DNA from: Verrucomicrobiota bacterium
GTDB lineage: Bacteria > Chlamydiota > Chlamydiia > Chlamydiales > SM23-39
Direction: 5' to 3'
Assembly (NCBI GenBank): GCA_018239895.1
Contig: JAFEGL010000021.1
Span: 1 to 42,763, forward strand
DNA: 42,763 nucleotides
Part shown: positions 31,505-39,316 of the stretch, piece by piece
Numbering within the stretch: position 1 is the stretch's first letter
Layout of the letters: every line of letters starts with the position of its first letter
Notes under the pieces: model-generated
Told to the model about the DNA's origin: nothing
Databases searched by the model: none
What the model saw: the letters and a program-made list of their open reading frames with translations, nothing else
Translations under genes and position numbers: made by a program

Positions 31505-33307
31505 TTACTTCTGGGGAGTAGAAAACCGCTTTGCGCAGTGCGCTTTGATGGCCTCGAGAAAGGCGTGCCCATATTTGACCCACTTGACGGGGCCGACGCC
31601 GTTGATCTGCATCATGGCCTCGCGGGTCTTCGGGTAGATTTTGCTCATTTCGATGAGAGAGCGATCGCCGAATATGACGAACGCTGGGACTTGGGCTTCC
31701 TGAGCGAACTTTTTCCGCAGTTGTGAAAGCTCGAGAAAGAGCTCCTGATCGCACTGCATATCTTCTCCCCGTTTCCGGGCAGGCGCAGAGCGCTCGATCT
31801 TTTTCCTCATCATCACCTTTTCAGCCCCGCGAGTCACGCTCTGCGACAGCTCGGTCCATCGGAGGACAGGATACTCCTCATCAGATCGTTCCAACAGCCG
31901 CTTTTCGATCAAAACATCGATGATGTAGCGGAGCTCAGCTTCAGAGGTGTCGGCCATCAGATTGTAAGTCGACAACCGATCGTGGTTCCGCTCGTAGATC
32001 TCCTTCGATTTTGATCCCCGCAGCACGTCGATCACGTACTTGACCCCGAATCTCTGGTTGAGGCGGAATACGCACGACAAGATCTTCTGCGCCGCGATCG
32101 TCTCGTCGGACAGCTCTGTATTGTCGAGGCAATTGTCGCACCCGCCGCAGTTGGCCGCAGCGTAAGTCTCTCCAAAATAGCGGAGCAGCTCTTTGCGCCG
32201 GCAGCGGGTCGACTTGGCTAGGAAATACATCTTGTCGGTCTTGTCTTTCGCCGTTTGCCTGAGCGCCTCGTCCTCAATCTTCTGGGAGAACATTTGATAG
32301 ATCTTCAGATCCTGCGGCGAGTAGAGCATCAGGCACTCGGAGGCGAGGCCATCTCTGCCGGCTCTTCCCACCTCTTGGTAGTACTGCTCGATTGTGCGCG
32401 GCATATCGAGATGGGCGACGAACCGGATGTCGGGCTTGTGGATCCCCATTCCGAAGGCGACGGTCGCCACCATGAGGAGGCATTCGCCATGGACAAAATC
32501 GTGCTGGGCCCGAGACCGCTCCCCGTCGGAGAGACCGGCGTGGTATTTGCCGACCTTGAACCCCTCCTGCAGAAGACTCGTGTAGGTCTCATCGACCGTA
32601 TTTCTTGTCGCAGCGTAGATGATGCCGGGCTGATCGGGGTGTTTCGTCAAGAATTCGCGGATTTGGGAAATCGGATCCTTCTTGAGCTGGATTAAAAAGG
32701 TCAAGTTAGGCCGGTCGAAGCTCGCCTTGACGATGAAAGGTTCTTTCATCGAGAGCTGCGTCGCGATATCGTTTTTCACTTCCGAGGTAGCGGTCGCAGT
32801 CAGAGCGACCACAGGGGACGCGGGGAATTCCTTCTTCAGAAGCGACAGCTGACGGTAATCGGGGCGGAAGGAGTGGCCCCACTGGGAGATGCAATGGGCC
32901 TCGTCGATGGCGAAGAGGGACACTTCAGACTGCTTCAGACGCTGGACGAAGTTTTTATCGGCAAACCGCTCCGGAGCCACATAGAGCAGCTTGAACTCTT
33001 TCAAGTTGTTCAAGACCGATTGGATTTCGTCGTAAGGGAGGCTGCTATTTAAAAAGGCGGCGCTGAGGCCGTTTCTAGAGAGGCTGACCACCTGATCTTG
33101 CATGAGCGAGATCAGGGGGGAGATGATGACCGCGACTCCCTCCATGAGCATCGCCGGGAGCTGATAGCAGATCGATTTTCCAGCGCCGGTCGGCAAAATC
33201 GCCAGGACATCCTTGCGGGCCAGGACCGCTTCCACGATCTCTTTTTGGTGCTCGCGGAACTCATTGTATCCGAAGTATCTTTTCAGCTGCTCTTCCAACC
33301 ATTCCAT
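31505..33307 (-). CDS. recQ: ATP-dependent DNA helicase RecQ
   Basis: 600 residues, full length. Walker A AILPTGAGKS (41-45 core), DEAH box (135-138), the aromatic-rich loop SQWGHSFRPDY, SF2 motif VI QYYQEVGRAGRDG, the RecQ-C-terminal zinc site (CRRKELLRYFGE ... CGGCDNC), a winged-helix region, and an HRDC domain at the end (FVIFGDRSLIEMSKIYPKTR, GVGPVKWVKYG). It unwinds DNA 3'-5' in recombination and fork repair. Flanked by the gene remnant and a cupin gene; no operon partner. Confidence 0.97.
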   Translation of the reverse strand: MEWLEEQLKRYFGYNEFREHQKEIVEAVLARKDVLAILPTGAGKSICYQLPAMLMEGVAVIISPLISLMQDQVVSLSRNGLSAAFLNSSLPYDEIQSVLNNLKEFKLLYVAPERFADKNFVQRLKQSEVSLFAIDEAHCISQWGHSFRPDYRQLSLLKKEFPASPVVALTATATSEVKNDIATQLSMKEPFIVKASFDRPNLTFLIQLKKDPISQIREFLTKHPDQPGIIYAATRNTVDETYTSLLQEGFKVGKYHAGLSDGERSRAQHDFVHGECLLMVATVAFGMGIHKPDIRFVAHLDMPRTIEQYYQEVGRAGRDGLASECLMLYSPQDLKIYQMFSQKIEDEALRQTAKDKTDKMYFLAKSTRCRRKELLRYFGETYAAANCGGCDNCLDNTELSDETIAAQKILSCVFRLNQRFGVKYVIDVLRGSKSKEIYERNHDRLSTYNLMADTSEAELRYIIDVLIEKRLLERSDEEYPVLRWTELSQSVTRGAEKVMMRKKIERSAPARKRGEDMQCDQELFLELSQLRKKFAQEAQVPAFVIFGDRSLIEMSKIYPKTREAMMQINGVGPVKWVKYGHAFLEAIKAHCAKRFSTPQK

Positions 33308-33473
33308 AGCGGCTAAAAGAATGCCTCAAAATCCTATTCCTGGGCAATTCTATTTGTAACGAGGCGGCTCTGAGAATTACTTGTCTTAGTAAAGTCGATG
33401 CCAGTCCAAAATTGAAGTTTTTAACCGAGCGCAGTATAGGAAAGAGTAAGAGATCTAATTTTGAGAGGTTTTT

Positions 33474-33872
33474 ATGTCGGACCAAGTCGAGATCAAGCAG
33501 ATTCTCAAAACGAGCAGCAGTTGGAGCGGGACTCCTTTACCCGGTTTCAATTCAGGGAAAACGGAATTCAAAGTCTTGCTTTTCAAAATAGCGCCTGGAG
33601 GGAAAACGACAGTCCATGTTCATCCTTTGAATGGAGCTGGCTACATGATCTCAGGTGAGCTGACGATGTTTTCCACTGAAGATCCCCACGGGAGTTTCGA
33701 CAATCCGAAACAAGTCAAGCAAATCAAATTAAAAGCAGGCGAAGCTTGGGCCGAGTCGGTCAATATTTGGCACTATGGCCTAAATCAAGGCACTAAGGAC
33801 GCAGAATTCGTCCTTATATTTTCGGGGCAGGTAGATGTCCCGCCAACCTTGTCTCTAGGGACCCGGAAATAG
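33474..33872 (+). CDS. Cupin-domain protein
   Basis: 132 residues. Motif 1 is APGGKTTVHVHPLNGAGYMI, then SGELTMFS (His-x-His, with the usual Glu replaced by Gly or Ala), motif 2 is AGEAWAESVNIWHYGLNQG with a metal His. It is longer between the motifs than the cupin at 3543. It could be a quercetinase or storage-type cupin; the substrate is unknown. SD GAGG precedes the ATG. Confidence 0.78.
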   Translation: MSDQVEIKQILKTSSSWSGTPLPGFNSGKTEFKVLLFKIAPGGKTTVHVHPLNGAGYMISGELTMFSTEDPHGSFDNPKQVKQIKLKAGEAWAESVNIWHYGLNQGTKDAEFVLIFSGQVDVPPTLSLGTRK

Positions 33873-33953
33873 GGAAAGATTGAGTTTTACCCGGCTAGGC
33901 TGTTTTGAAGGAAGCCTTTAGAACTTTTGATTGGAAATGGTTCAATCCAAAGT

Positions 33954-34574
33954 TTAAAAGAAATATCCCAGACCCGCACCAAATGTAAATCCGCCAATTT
34001 GAATATCTCGCGTATAGATGTCAGGCAAGTGGGTGTGAAAATGAGTCTTTGCGTAAGAGTATTCACCAAAAAGATCGATTACTAAGTGTCTGTAAAGGAT
34101 CAAGTTAAAGCCTGTGTTCACGAAGAAACCTATCCCATTTCTCGATTTGTTTTTGCAGACATAGGGAGAAGCATTGACCTGACGGATGAAAAAGTAGCGG
34201 GGTCCTAGGGAAAAATAATATTGGACTTCTTGGGATAGGAAGAAGACCGGTTTGAGCCCGACGTTTATCGGAAGTTCCCATACATAGGTTTTGTAAAGCT
34301 CTTCTGTGGAATTGCCTGAGCAACGAAGGAATTCAACAGATCCATAGACATTCAAAACAAGTCTCTTGTATGGCTTCGAGACTGGGATCGAAGAGCTCAG
34401 CTGCACGTCACAACCTCCCTCATCATAAACTTGGCGCATTTGTGAACTGGTAAAAAAGAAGTAGCCGCCTTTTGCTTCGATGATTGGCTTAGATTCCGGA
34501 AAAGGTTCTTCAGAATATATTTGTGTCGTAAAAAAAAGAAGAAAGAGGAGGTGTTTTTTAATTGAAAATTCCAT
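33954..34574 (-). CDS. Small outer-membrane beta-barrel protein
   Basis: 206 residues with signal peptide (KHLLFLLFFTTQIYSE). The rest alternates hydrophobic and polar residues in strands such as GGYFFFTSS, RLVLNVYGSVEFLR, VQYYFSLGPRYFFIR, NTGFNLILYRHLVIDLFGEYSY and GGFTFGAGLGYFF. The terminal Phe is the outer-membrane insertion signal. OmpW/OmpA-like eight-strand barrels fit the size. It is 9 bp from the exported beta-propeller gene, probably co-transcribed. Confidence 0.78.
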   Translation of the reverse strand: MEFSIKKHLLFLLFFTTQIYSEEPFPESKPIIEAKGGYFFFTSSQMRQVYDEGGCDVQLSSSIPVSKPYKRLVLNVYGSVEFLRCSGNSTEELYKTYVWELPINVGLKPVFFLSQEVQYYFSLGPRYFFIRQVNASPYVCKNKSRNGIGFFVNTGFNLILYRHLVIDLFGEYSYAKTHFHTHLPDIYTRDIQIGGFTFGAGLGYFF

Positions 34575-34583
34575 GTTCGCCTT

Positions 34584-35720
34584 TTATTGAATAACACAGT
34601 TTACGGCTGGACTTTCTGTGCCTACATGATCGAAGGCTGTAACTGAATAAGTGGTTGCAACTCCCTCTTGTCGATTATGATCTGAGTAACTCAAAGTAGA
34701 GGCGCTTAGCGTTGCAATCCTGACACCATCCCGATAAATATAGTAGCCAGAAATTTGCGAAGGACTAGCAGACCAATACAATTGATTAAACAACTCAAAC
34801 TGGAGGGCGAAATCATCTTTTTTTTGGTATCCAGATAAATTGGTGGGAGATGAGACGGGTGAGAGAGCAAAGGCAAAGGTTCCGGGAAACGAAATGTCTT
34901 GTGTGATTGGGAAAGGAGACCCGATTGGTATGCCGGACGAACTGTCGAAGGCTAAAACAGAGTTGTCTCCGGTATTTCCTACATAAAGAGTCGCTCCATC
35001 TTCGCTCAATCTCATCCCGTAAGGAGAATTTAATCCGCTTCCTGAATCAATGAAAGGATTAGAAATAATTGAACCTGTTAGTGCGTTATAAGTGGTGATC
35101 GTGCTGCTTGATTGACTGCATACATAAAGGGTATTTCCATCCAAGCTGACAGCTACTGCTGAAGCAGAGCCAATGCCTGTTGTTATAGGAGAAAAGCCAA
35201 GTTGAGATCCGGTTGTTGCGTTATAAACAGTGACATTGTGACCGTTAAAGTTAGAAACATAGAGGGTATTTCCATCGGGGCTTAAGGCCACATCTGAGCA
35301 ACCAGAGATACCTGCTGTGTAAGTTTGAATTGTGGCACCTGTAGTTGCATTGTAAGCGTTAGGTGTGCCGCCGTAGTTTGCTACGTAGAGGATAGTTCCC
35401 GAAGAATTTAAGGTTGTCCCGCTTGGATTGGGAAGGCCAGATAAAAGGGTGTTGATTTTTTGCCCCGTTGATAAACTATAAATATTGATTTCACCACTGG
35501 TTTGATCGGCTATATAGAGAAGAGTTTTACTAGGGTTCGTAGCGAGACCCAGAGGATTGAGTAGGTCTTGAGTAATCGGAAAGGGGGACCCTAGCTGTTC
35601 GCCTGTGGCGAGTTCGTAGGCTGTGACTTCACTGGTGACATAATCTGCGACTAAGATGACTGTTGCAAAGATGGAATTCGAAAATGACAAGAGAGTCAAC
35701 AAACAAAGCCACTTTTTCAC
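34584..35720 (-). CDS. Exported YncE/NHL-type beta-propeller protein
   Basis: 378 residues with GTG start and signal peptide KKWLCLLTLLSFSNSIFA. Seven-fold repeats follow, each with a GxTLYVxNxxxNxVxVYN-type core (for example DGNTLYVSNFNGHNVTVYNA; DGATLYVGNTGDNSVLAFDS). The C-terminal section (about 290-378) looks like a fibronectin type III domain (LYWSASPSQISGYYIYRDG, YSVTAFDHVGTESPA). Such propellers bind ligands or surface partners. It is likely periplasmic or surface-exposed, in an operon with the barrel gene. Confidence 0.85.
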   Translation of the reverse strand: MKKWLCLLTLLSFSNSIFATVILVADYVTSEVTAYELATGEQLGSPFPITQDLLNPLGLATNPSKTLLYIADQTSGEINIYSLSTGQKINTLLSGLPNPSGTTLNSSGTILYVANYGGTPNAYNATTGATIQTYTAGISGCSDVALSPDGNTLYVSNFNGHNVTVYNATTGSQLGFSPITTGIGSASAVAVSLDGNTLYVCSQSSSTITTYNALTGSIISNPFIDSGSGLNSPYGMRLSEDGATLYVGNTGDNSVLAFDSSSGIPIGSPFPITQDISFPGTFAFALSPVSSPTNLSGYQKKDDFALQFELFNQLYWSASPSQISGYYIYRDGVRIATLSASTLSYSDHNRQEGVATTYSVTAFDHVGTESPAVNCVIQ

Positions 35721-35782
35721 GGTCGATACCTCTACAGTTGGGTCAAGGGTATCTCTTTTTAAAAAAAATAATCAACAGAAAA

Positions 35783-35802
35783 AGGCCTGGGAACCCGGGC
35801 CT
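35783..35802 (-). terminator. Hairpin, terminator-like on the minus strand
   Basis: AGGCCTGGG-AA-CCCGGGCCT forms a near-perfect stem; on the minus strand it is followed by TTTTTCTG and then a run of T. It would stop transcripts coming from the structured segment before they reach the beta-propeller gene. Confidence 0.5.
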
Positions 35803-35828
35803 GTTTTCTTATTTAAATGTGGAGAGAA

Positions 35829-36078
35829 GCCCTCGCGGCGGGCGAAGCGCCCGTCCTGCCGGGCCGGCTCTAATCTTCCTTTTCGCAACGAAAAGGAGCA
35901 AGCCAACAGTTTGGCTTGCGTGAAGATTAGAGGTGAAGGGCCTCTGGCCCGAACTGGCCCGGAGGGGCACGGTCGGTTTTTCGAAACGAAAAACATCGCC
36001 CTCGATTCGATTCTCCCCCGCAAGCCAAACTGTTGGCTTGCGTGGGAAAATCGAACACGGTCGAATGGACCGCTTTTT
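35829..36078. repeat. Hairpin-packed non-coding element, copy A
   Basis: A 592-bp gap (35721-36312) without a plausible gene. Copy A contains in order: CGGGCG-AAG-CGCCCG (35839-35853), CTGCCGGGCCGGC, an 11-bp outer stem (35868-35878 with 35922-35932) enclosing two hairpins CCTTTTCG-CAA-CGAAAAGG and GCAAGCCAA-CAGT-TTGGCTTGC (35898-35919), a GGGCC/GGCCC block, GTTTTTCG-AAA-CGAAAAAC (about 35972-35990), the sequence ACATCGCCCTCGATTCGATT, a second GCAAGCCAA-ACTG-TTGGCTTGC (36020-36041, the exact complement of the first), and CGGTC-GAATG-GACCG followed by CTTTTT (36058-36078), which resembles an intrinsic terminator. A structured RNA or a single-stranded-DNA element is possible. The rest of the gap, 36079-36312, is AT-rich with repeated GCGTAAAA motifs. 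Confidence 0.75.
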
Positions 36079-36312
36079 CAAGAGCGTAAAAATACTTTAT
36101 TTTACGAGAAAAAATTTAACAAAAACCGAGTCGAAAAAGTCAGTGCGTAGTCGAAAATTACGCAAATTTCACGCACTAGACGAGACTAAACTGGCGTAAA
36201 AGTATTTTGATTTTTCTTCATTAATGCTATTCTATTGTGATTCTTGTCGCAAGACTGATTCATAGAGAGTTAGTGTTACAAACTTCGCTTGGCAATCAAG
36301 AGAGAACATTAG

Positions 36313-37419
36313 ATGGCAAAAAGTAAAAAAACTGTTTCCAAAAGACAAGATGTTGCTCTAGCTGACTACGCCAAGTTTGTGACCGAGCTTAAGAAAAAGA
36401 TACGGTCTGCTCAATTCAAAGCTGCGTTAGCTGTGAATCGGGAGCTTATTCGTTTGTACTGGGAAATAGGCAAAGAAATTGTCGAAAGAAAAGAAAAAGA
36501 CGGTTGGGGTTCTGGTGTTATAGATAGGATCGCAAGAGACATCCAGAATGAGTTTCCTGGGATCGAAGGCTTTTCTAGGACAAACATGGGTAGGATGAGG
36601 GCGTTTTATCTCGCATATTCAATTTACCCACAAGCTGTGGGTAAATTAGAAGAGCTGCCTATTTTCAATATCCCGTGGGGACATAACATAGCTATATTTG
36701 AAGGGGTTAAGTCTTTGGAGGAGCGTCTTTGGTACGCCAATATGGTCATTCAAGAAGGCTGGTCCCGCAACGCATTGATGGATTCTATTAAAATAAAAAC
36801 TTACCAACGGCATGGCAAAGCGATTACTAATTTTCATTATAGGTTGCCCAGCCCCCATTCTAAATTAGCTCATGACACTCTAAAGGACCCCTACAACTTT
36901 GATTTTCTTGAGTTGGCTAGAGAGCATATTGAAAAGGACCTAGAAGATGGGTTACTCACGCACGTAGAGAAGTTCCTATGCGCGCTAGGACAGGGATTTT
37001 CTTTTGTCGGAAGACAGGTGAACTTAGTGGTAGGTAAAAAGGACTTCTATATCGATCTTTTGTTTTATCATTTGAATCTTAGGTGCTTTGTTGTGATTGA
37101 ACTCAAGGCAGTGGATTTCAAGCCCGAGTTCGCAGGAAAAATGAACTTTTACTTATCGGCTGTCGACGATCTCATGAGAAAACCTGCAGACAATCCAACG
37201 ATCGGTATTCTGATTTGCAAAAGGAAGGACAATTTCATTGCAGAATACGCGCTTCGAGATATTCACAAACCGATGGGTGTGGCTGAGTACGAAACGAAAA
37301 TTGTCTCCTCATTGCCTAAAAAGCTCAAGGGACAGCTGCCAACCATTGATGAAATTGAAGCAGAGTTAAGCGCGATTCCAGCTCAGAAAATAAAAAGGGT
37401 AAAACGAAAGAAGGGTTAG
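36313..37419 (+). CDS. YhcG-family PDDEXK nuclease (DUF1016)
   Basis: 368 residues. The N-terminal DUF1016 helical region includes VNRELIRLYWEIGKEIVERK, WGSGVIDRIARDI and FSRTNMGRMRAFYLAY. The C-terminal nuclease core has FYIDLLFYHLNLRCFVVIEL and LKAVDFKPEFAGKMNFYLSA: D248, then E263-x-K265, the PD-(D/E)xK catalytic set. YhcG-like nucleases often accompany mobile or restriction-type genes. The gene is AT-rich compared with the flanking ileS and recQ, sits between two copies of the structured element, and is followed after 10 bp by an S66 peptidase gene. Probably acquired. Confidence 0.9.
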   Translation: MAKSKKTVSKRQDVALADYAKFVTELKKKIRSAQFKAALAVNRELIRLYWEIGKEIVERKEKDGWGSGVIDRIARDIQNEFPGIEGFSRTNMGRMRAFYLAYSIYPQAVGKLEELPIFNIPWGHNIAIFEGVKSLEERLWYANMVIQEGWSRNALMDSIKIKTYQRHGKAITNFHYRLPSPHSKLAHDTLKDPYNFDFLELAREHIEKDLEDGLLTHVEKFLCALGQGFSFVGRQVNLVVGKKDFYIDLLFYHLNLRCFVVIELKAVDFKPEFAGKMNFYLSAVDDLMRKPADNPTIGILICKRKDNFIAEYALRDIHKPMGVAEYETKIVSSLPKKLKGQLPTIDEIEAELSAIPAQKIKRVKRKKG

Positions 37420-37429
37420 GGGGTTAAAA

Positions 37430-38479
37430 ATGACGTTTCGACAACCATCAGCATTAAAACCTAACGATAAAGTAGCCGTTGTCTCTCCTTCTTCCGGCAT
37501 GCCATTTCTCTTCCCTTGGGTATATGAACAGGGTTTAGATCGTCTAAAACAAGTATTCCAGCTTGAACCAATCGAATACCTAACTACTCGCCAGAGTCCT
37601 GAATACTTGTCTAAAAACCCAAAGGCACGAGCGGAAGATATAAATAGAGCATTTGCTGATCCATGTATCAAGGGTATTATTGCAACAATAGGTGGAAATG
37701 ATCAAATCAGAATTCTTCCCTATTTGGATCAGAAAATAATTAGAGCAAATCCCAAAATCTTCATGGGTTATAGCGATTGCACTAATCTACATTTGTTGCT
37801 ATGGAATTTGGGTATTATTTCTTACTATGGTGGCGCAATAATGACGCAATTTGCCATGGGAGGAGGTATGCAGGAGTATACGGTCAACTCAATTAGAAAG
37901 GCTATTTTTGAGCCCTTCATTGGACAAGTGTTCGCTGCTTCTGAGTATAGTGATGCAGATTTAGATTGGGGCGACAAACAGAATTTAAGCAAGAAACGTC
38001 CTATGTACCCAAGCCAAGGATGGATTTGGCATAATGATAAACACAGTATAATTCAGGGGCGACTTTGGGGAGGATGTCTTGAGGTGTTGGACCTTCACCT
38101 TTCGGTTAAGCGGTATTTACCCGACCTTGCCCAATTGAATGATGCTATTCTTTTCATAGAAACTTCAGAAGAAATGCCTTCTGAGGGGTTTGTATATCGT
38201 TTTATTGCTGCTCTCGCTGAACTGCATATGTTAGAAAAATTTCAAGCTATCCTAATGGCTTATCCAAAAGCACAGTTTTGTGATAAAGCACCAGCTGAAG
38301 GTAGAGAAGCTTTTATTATAAACCAGCAGAAGGCTGTAAAAAGCGCTTTACAGGATTACGATGTTGATATCCCTGTCATTTTTAACATGAACTTTGGTCA
38401 TACCGATCCTCAAATAATTATCCCAAACGGTGGCCATGTGAAAATTAATGGCTCTTTAAAAACGATCGAATTTTGTTAA
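37430..38479 (+). CDS. S66-family serine peptidase, MccF-like (LD-carboxypeptidase superfamily)
   Basis: 349 residues, complete. N-terminal KPNDKVAVVSPSSG, IKGIIATIGGNDQIRILPYL, then the nucleophile motif FMGYSDCTNLHL (S115), a Glu in FIETSEEMPSEG, and the base His in MNFGHTDPQ: the Ser-Glu-His triad of S66. The IGGND and GYSD blocks and the 350-residue length favour the MccF branch over murein LD-carboxypeptidase A. MccF cleaves the peptide-adenylate bond of microcin C and relatives, giving immunity. AT-rich composition and the operon with the nuclease suggest lateral transfer. An LD-carboxypeptidase role in peptidoglycan recycling is the alternative. Confidence 0.85.
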   Translation: MTFRQPSALKPNDKVAVVSPSSGMPFLFPWVYEQGLDRLKQVFQLEPIEYLTTRQSPEYLSKNPKARAEDINRAFADPCIKGIIATIGGNDQIRILPYLDQKIIRANPKIFMGYSDCTNLHLLLWNLGIISYYGGAIMTQFAMGGGMQEYTVNSIRKAIFEPFIGQVFAASEYSDADLDWGDKQNLSKKRPMYPSQGWIWHNDKHSIIQGRLWGGCLEVLDLHLSVKRYLPDLAQLNDAILFIETSEEMPSEGFVYRFIAALAELHMLEKFQAILMAYPKAQFCDKAPAEGREAFIINQQKAVKSALQDYDVDIPVIFNMNFGHTDPQIIIPNGGHVKINGSLKTIEFC

Positions 38480-38610
38480 TTCATTTTACGAAAAAGTCTA
38501 TCAAAGCATTCTCCTAATGCGTAAAAATCGCGTAATTTTCATAAAATCTCTCCTGATTACAACTGAATTACCATTGAGAAGTCAATTTTAGTTGGCGAGA
38601 TATGCAAACG

Positions 38611-38720
38611 CTAGGGGCGATGCCCCTAGTCTGCCGGGCCGGCGATCTCGGTCGGTTTTGCAAGGAAAAACATCGCCCTCGATTCGATTCTCTCAACGTT
38701 TGGCAAATTGTTGCCTTGCT
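38611..38720. repeat. Hairpin-packed element, copy B (short form)
   Basis: Contains CTAGGGGC-GAT-GCCCCTAG (38611-38629), CTGCCGGGCCGGC, GGTCGGTTTT, ACATCGCCCTCGATTCGATT (shared with copy A) and GGCAA-ATTG-TTGCC (about 38701-38714). Order and spacing follow copy A with the three-way-junction part missing. The first and last stems have different bases from copy A yet still pair, so the structure is conserved. TTCGATTCTCTC here also matches the T-arm/acceptor end of the adjacent tmRNA gene. The rest of 38480-38762 is AT-rich and contains GCGTAAAAAT at about 38519; no gene is seen. Confidence 0.75.
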
Positions 38721-38730
38721 CACCTCCAAT

Positions 38731-38756
38731 AAAAAAGGCCAGCTTTTGCTGGCCTT
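38731..38756 (-). terminator. tmRNA terminator
   Basis: On the minus strand AAGGCCAGC-AAAA-GCTGGCCTT is followed by TTTT, 7 bases past the tmRNA 3' end. A further 13-bp inverted repeat (CACCTCCAATAAA at 38721-38733, TTTATTGGAGGTG at 38758-38770) surrounds it and includes the tmRNA acceptor strand. Confidence 0.92.
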
Positions 38757-38762
38757 GTTTAT

Positions 38763-39154
38763 TGGAGGTGGAGAGAATCGAACTCTCGTCCTTAGCAAAC
38801 TCTACATCGATGACTACATGCTTATCGTTTAGGGTGTTTAGGCGGCCTTGCTATTAAACGCACTACTCGGGGCCGTCCAAGCAGTCTTGTGTCTCGAACT
38901 CCCGCTAAGATTGCTCAAGAATACGGGGTTCATACCAGGATGTATGACGGTAGAACATCTGAAACTCCCGGTCAGGCTCCAGGCTACCGTAAATCAACGG
39001 CGGTTAAGCCGCTGCTTTAAGCGCTGCTTCAGAGAAGTCAACGCGGACAATTTTAGAGTTGTCGCTTATATTTAATCGGATATTTTAAGAGGCCAACGAT
39101 TGTCCTCTACATGCCACCCATGCTTTGTTTCCAAGTCGAAACCTTGACACCCCC
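38763..39154 (-). ncRNA. ssrA: Transfer-messenger RNA (tmRNA)
   Basis: A 392-nt gene. The 5' end GGGGGTGTCAAGGTTTCGAC (39154 downwards) pairs with the 3' acceptor strand CACCTCCA (38763-38770, CCA encoded), and the T arm GAGAGTTCGATTCTC is present. The tag-coding region (39007-39066, stop TAA 39004-39006) reads DNSKIVRVDFSEAALKAAA, preceded by AGC; whether AGC or GAC is the resume codon is not certain. The last residues are hydrophobic, as needed for proteolysis. It rescues stalled ribosomes together with SmpB. Its 3' end faces the structured element and the nuclease/peptidase pair. Confidence 0.97.
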
Positions 39155-39316
39155 GCAGAACCGAAGTGGAACCCACGTCGGCTCTACGAGAACGTCAAGC
39201 ACTTAGATCTCATTATTTTAGCATAATTGTCATTAAAAGGGAAGGGTAGGGGGAATTAAGCCTTTGATTTTTAGGGGGATTTTGAGATAATGCGAGAGAT
39301 TTTATGAGGGTTTTTT

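Noticed and set aside
31446..31754. 102-codon minus-strand frame overlapping the recQ 3' end
   Set aside because: It is out of frame with recQ's HRDC domain, Arg-rich and without a plausible start.
36001..36056. tRNA gene suggested by TTCGATTC T-loop-like sequences in both structured copies
   Set aside because: No acceptor, D or anticodon arms can be formed around them; they may derive from a tRNA/tmRNA end but are not tRNAs.
35656..36150. Open frames across the hairpin-rich non-coding segment
   Set aside because: They consist of translated palindromes on both strands, have no Shine-Dalgarno, and disagree with the structural conservation to copy B.
38848..39075. 75-codon open frame
   Set aside because: It lies inside the tmRNA gene on the other strand.
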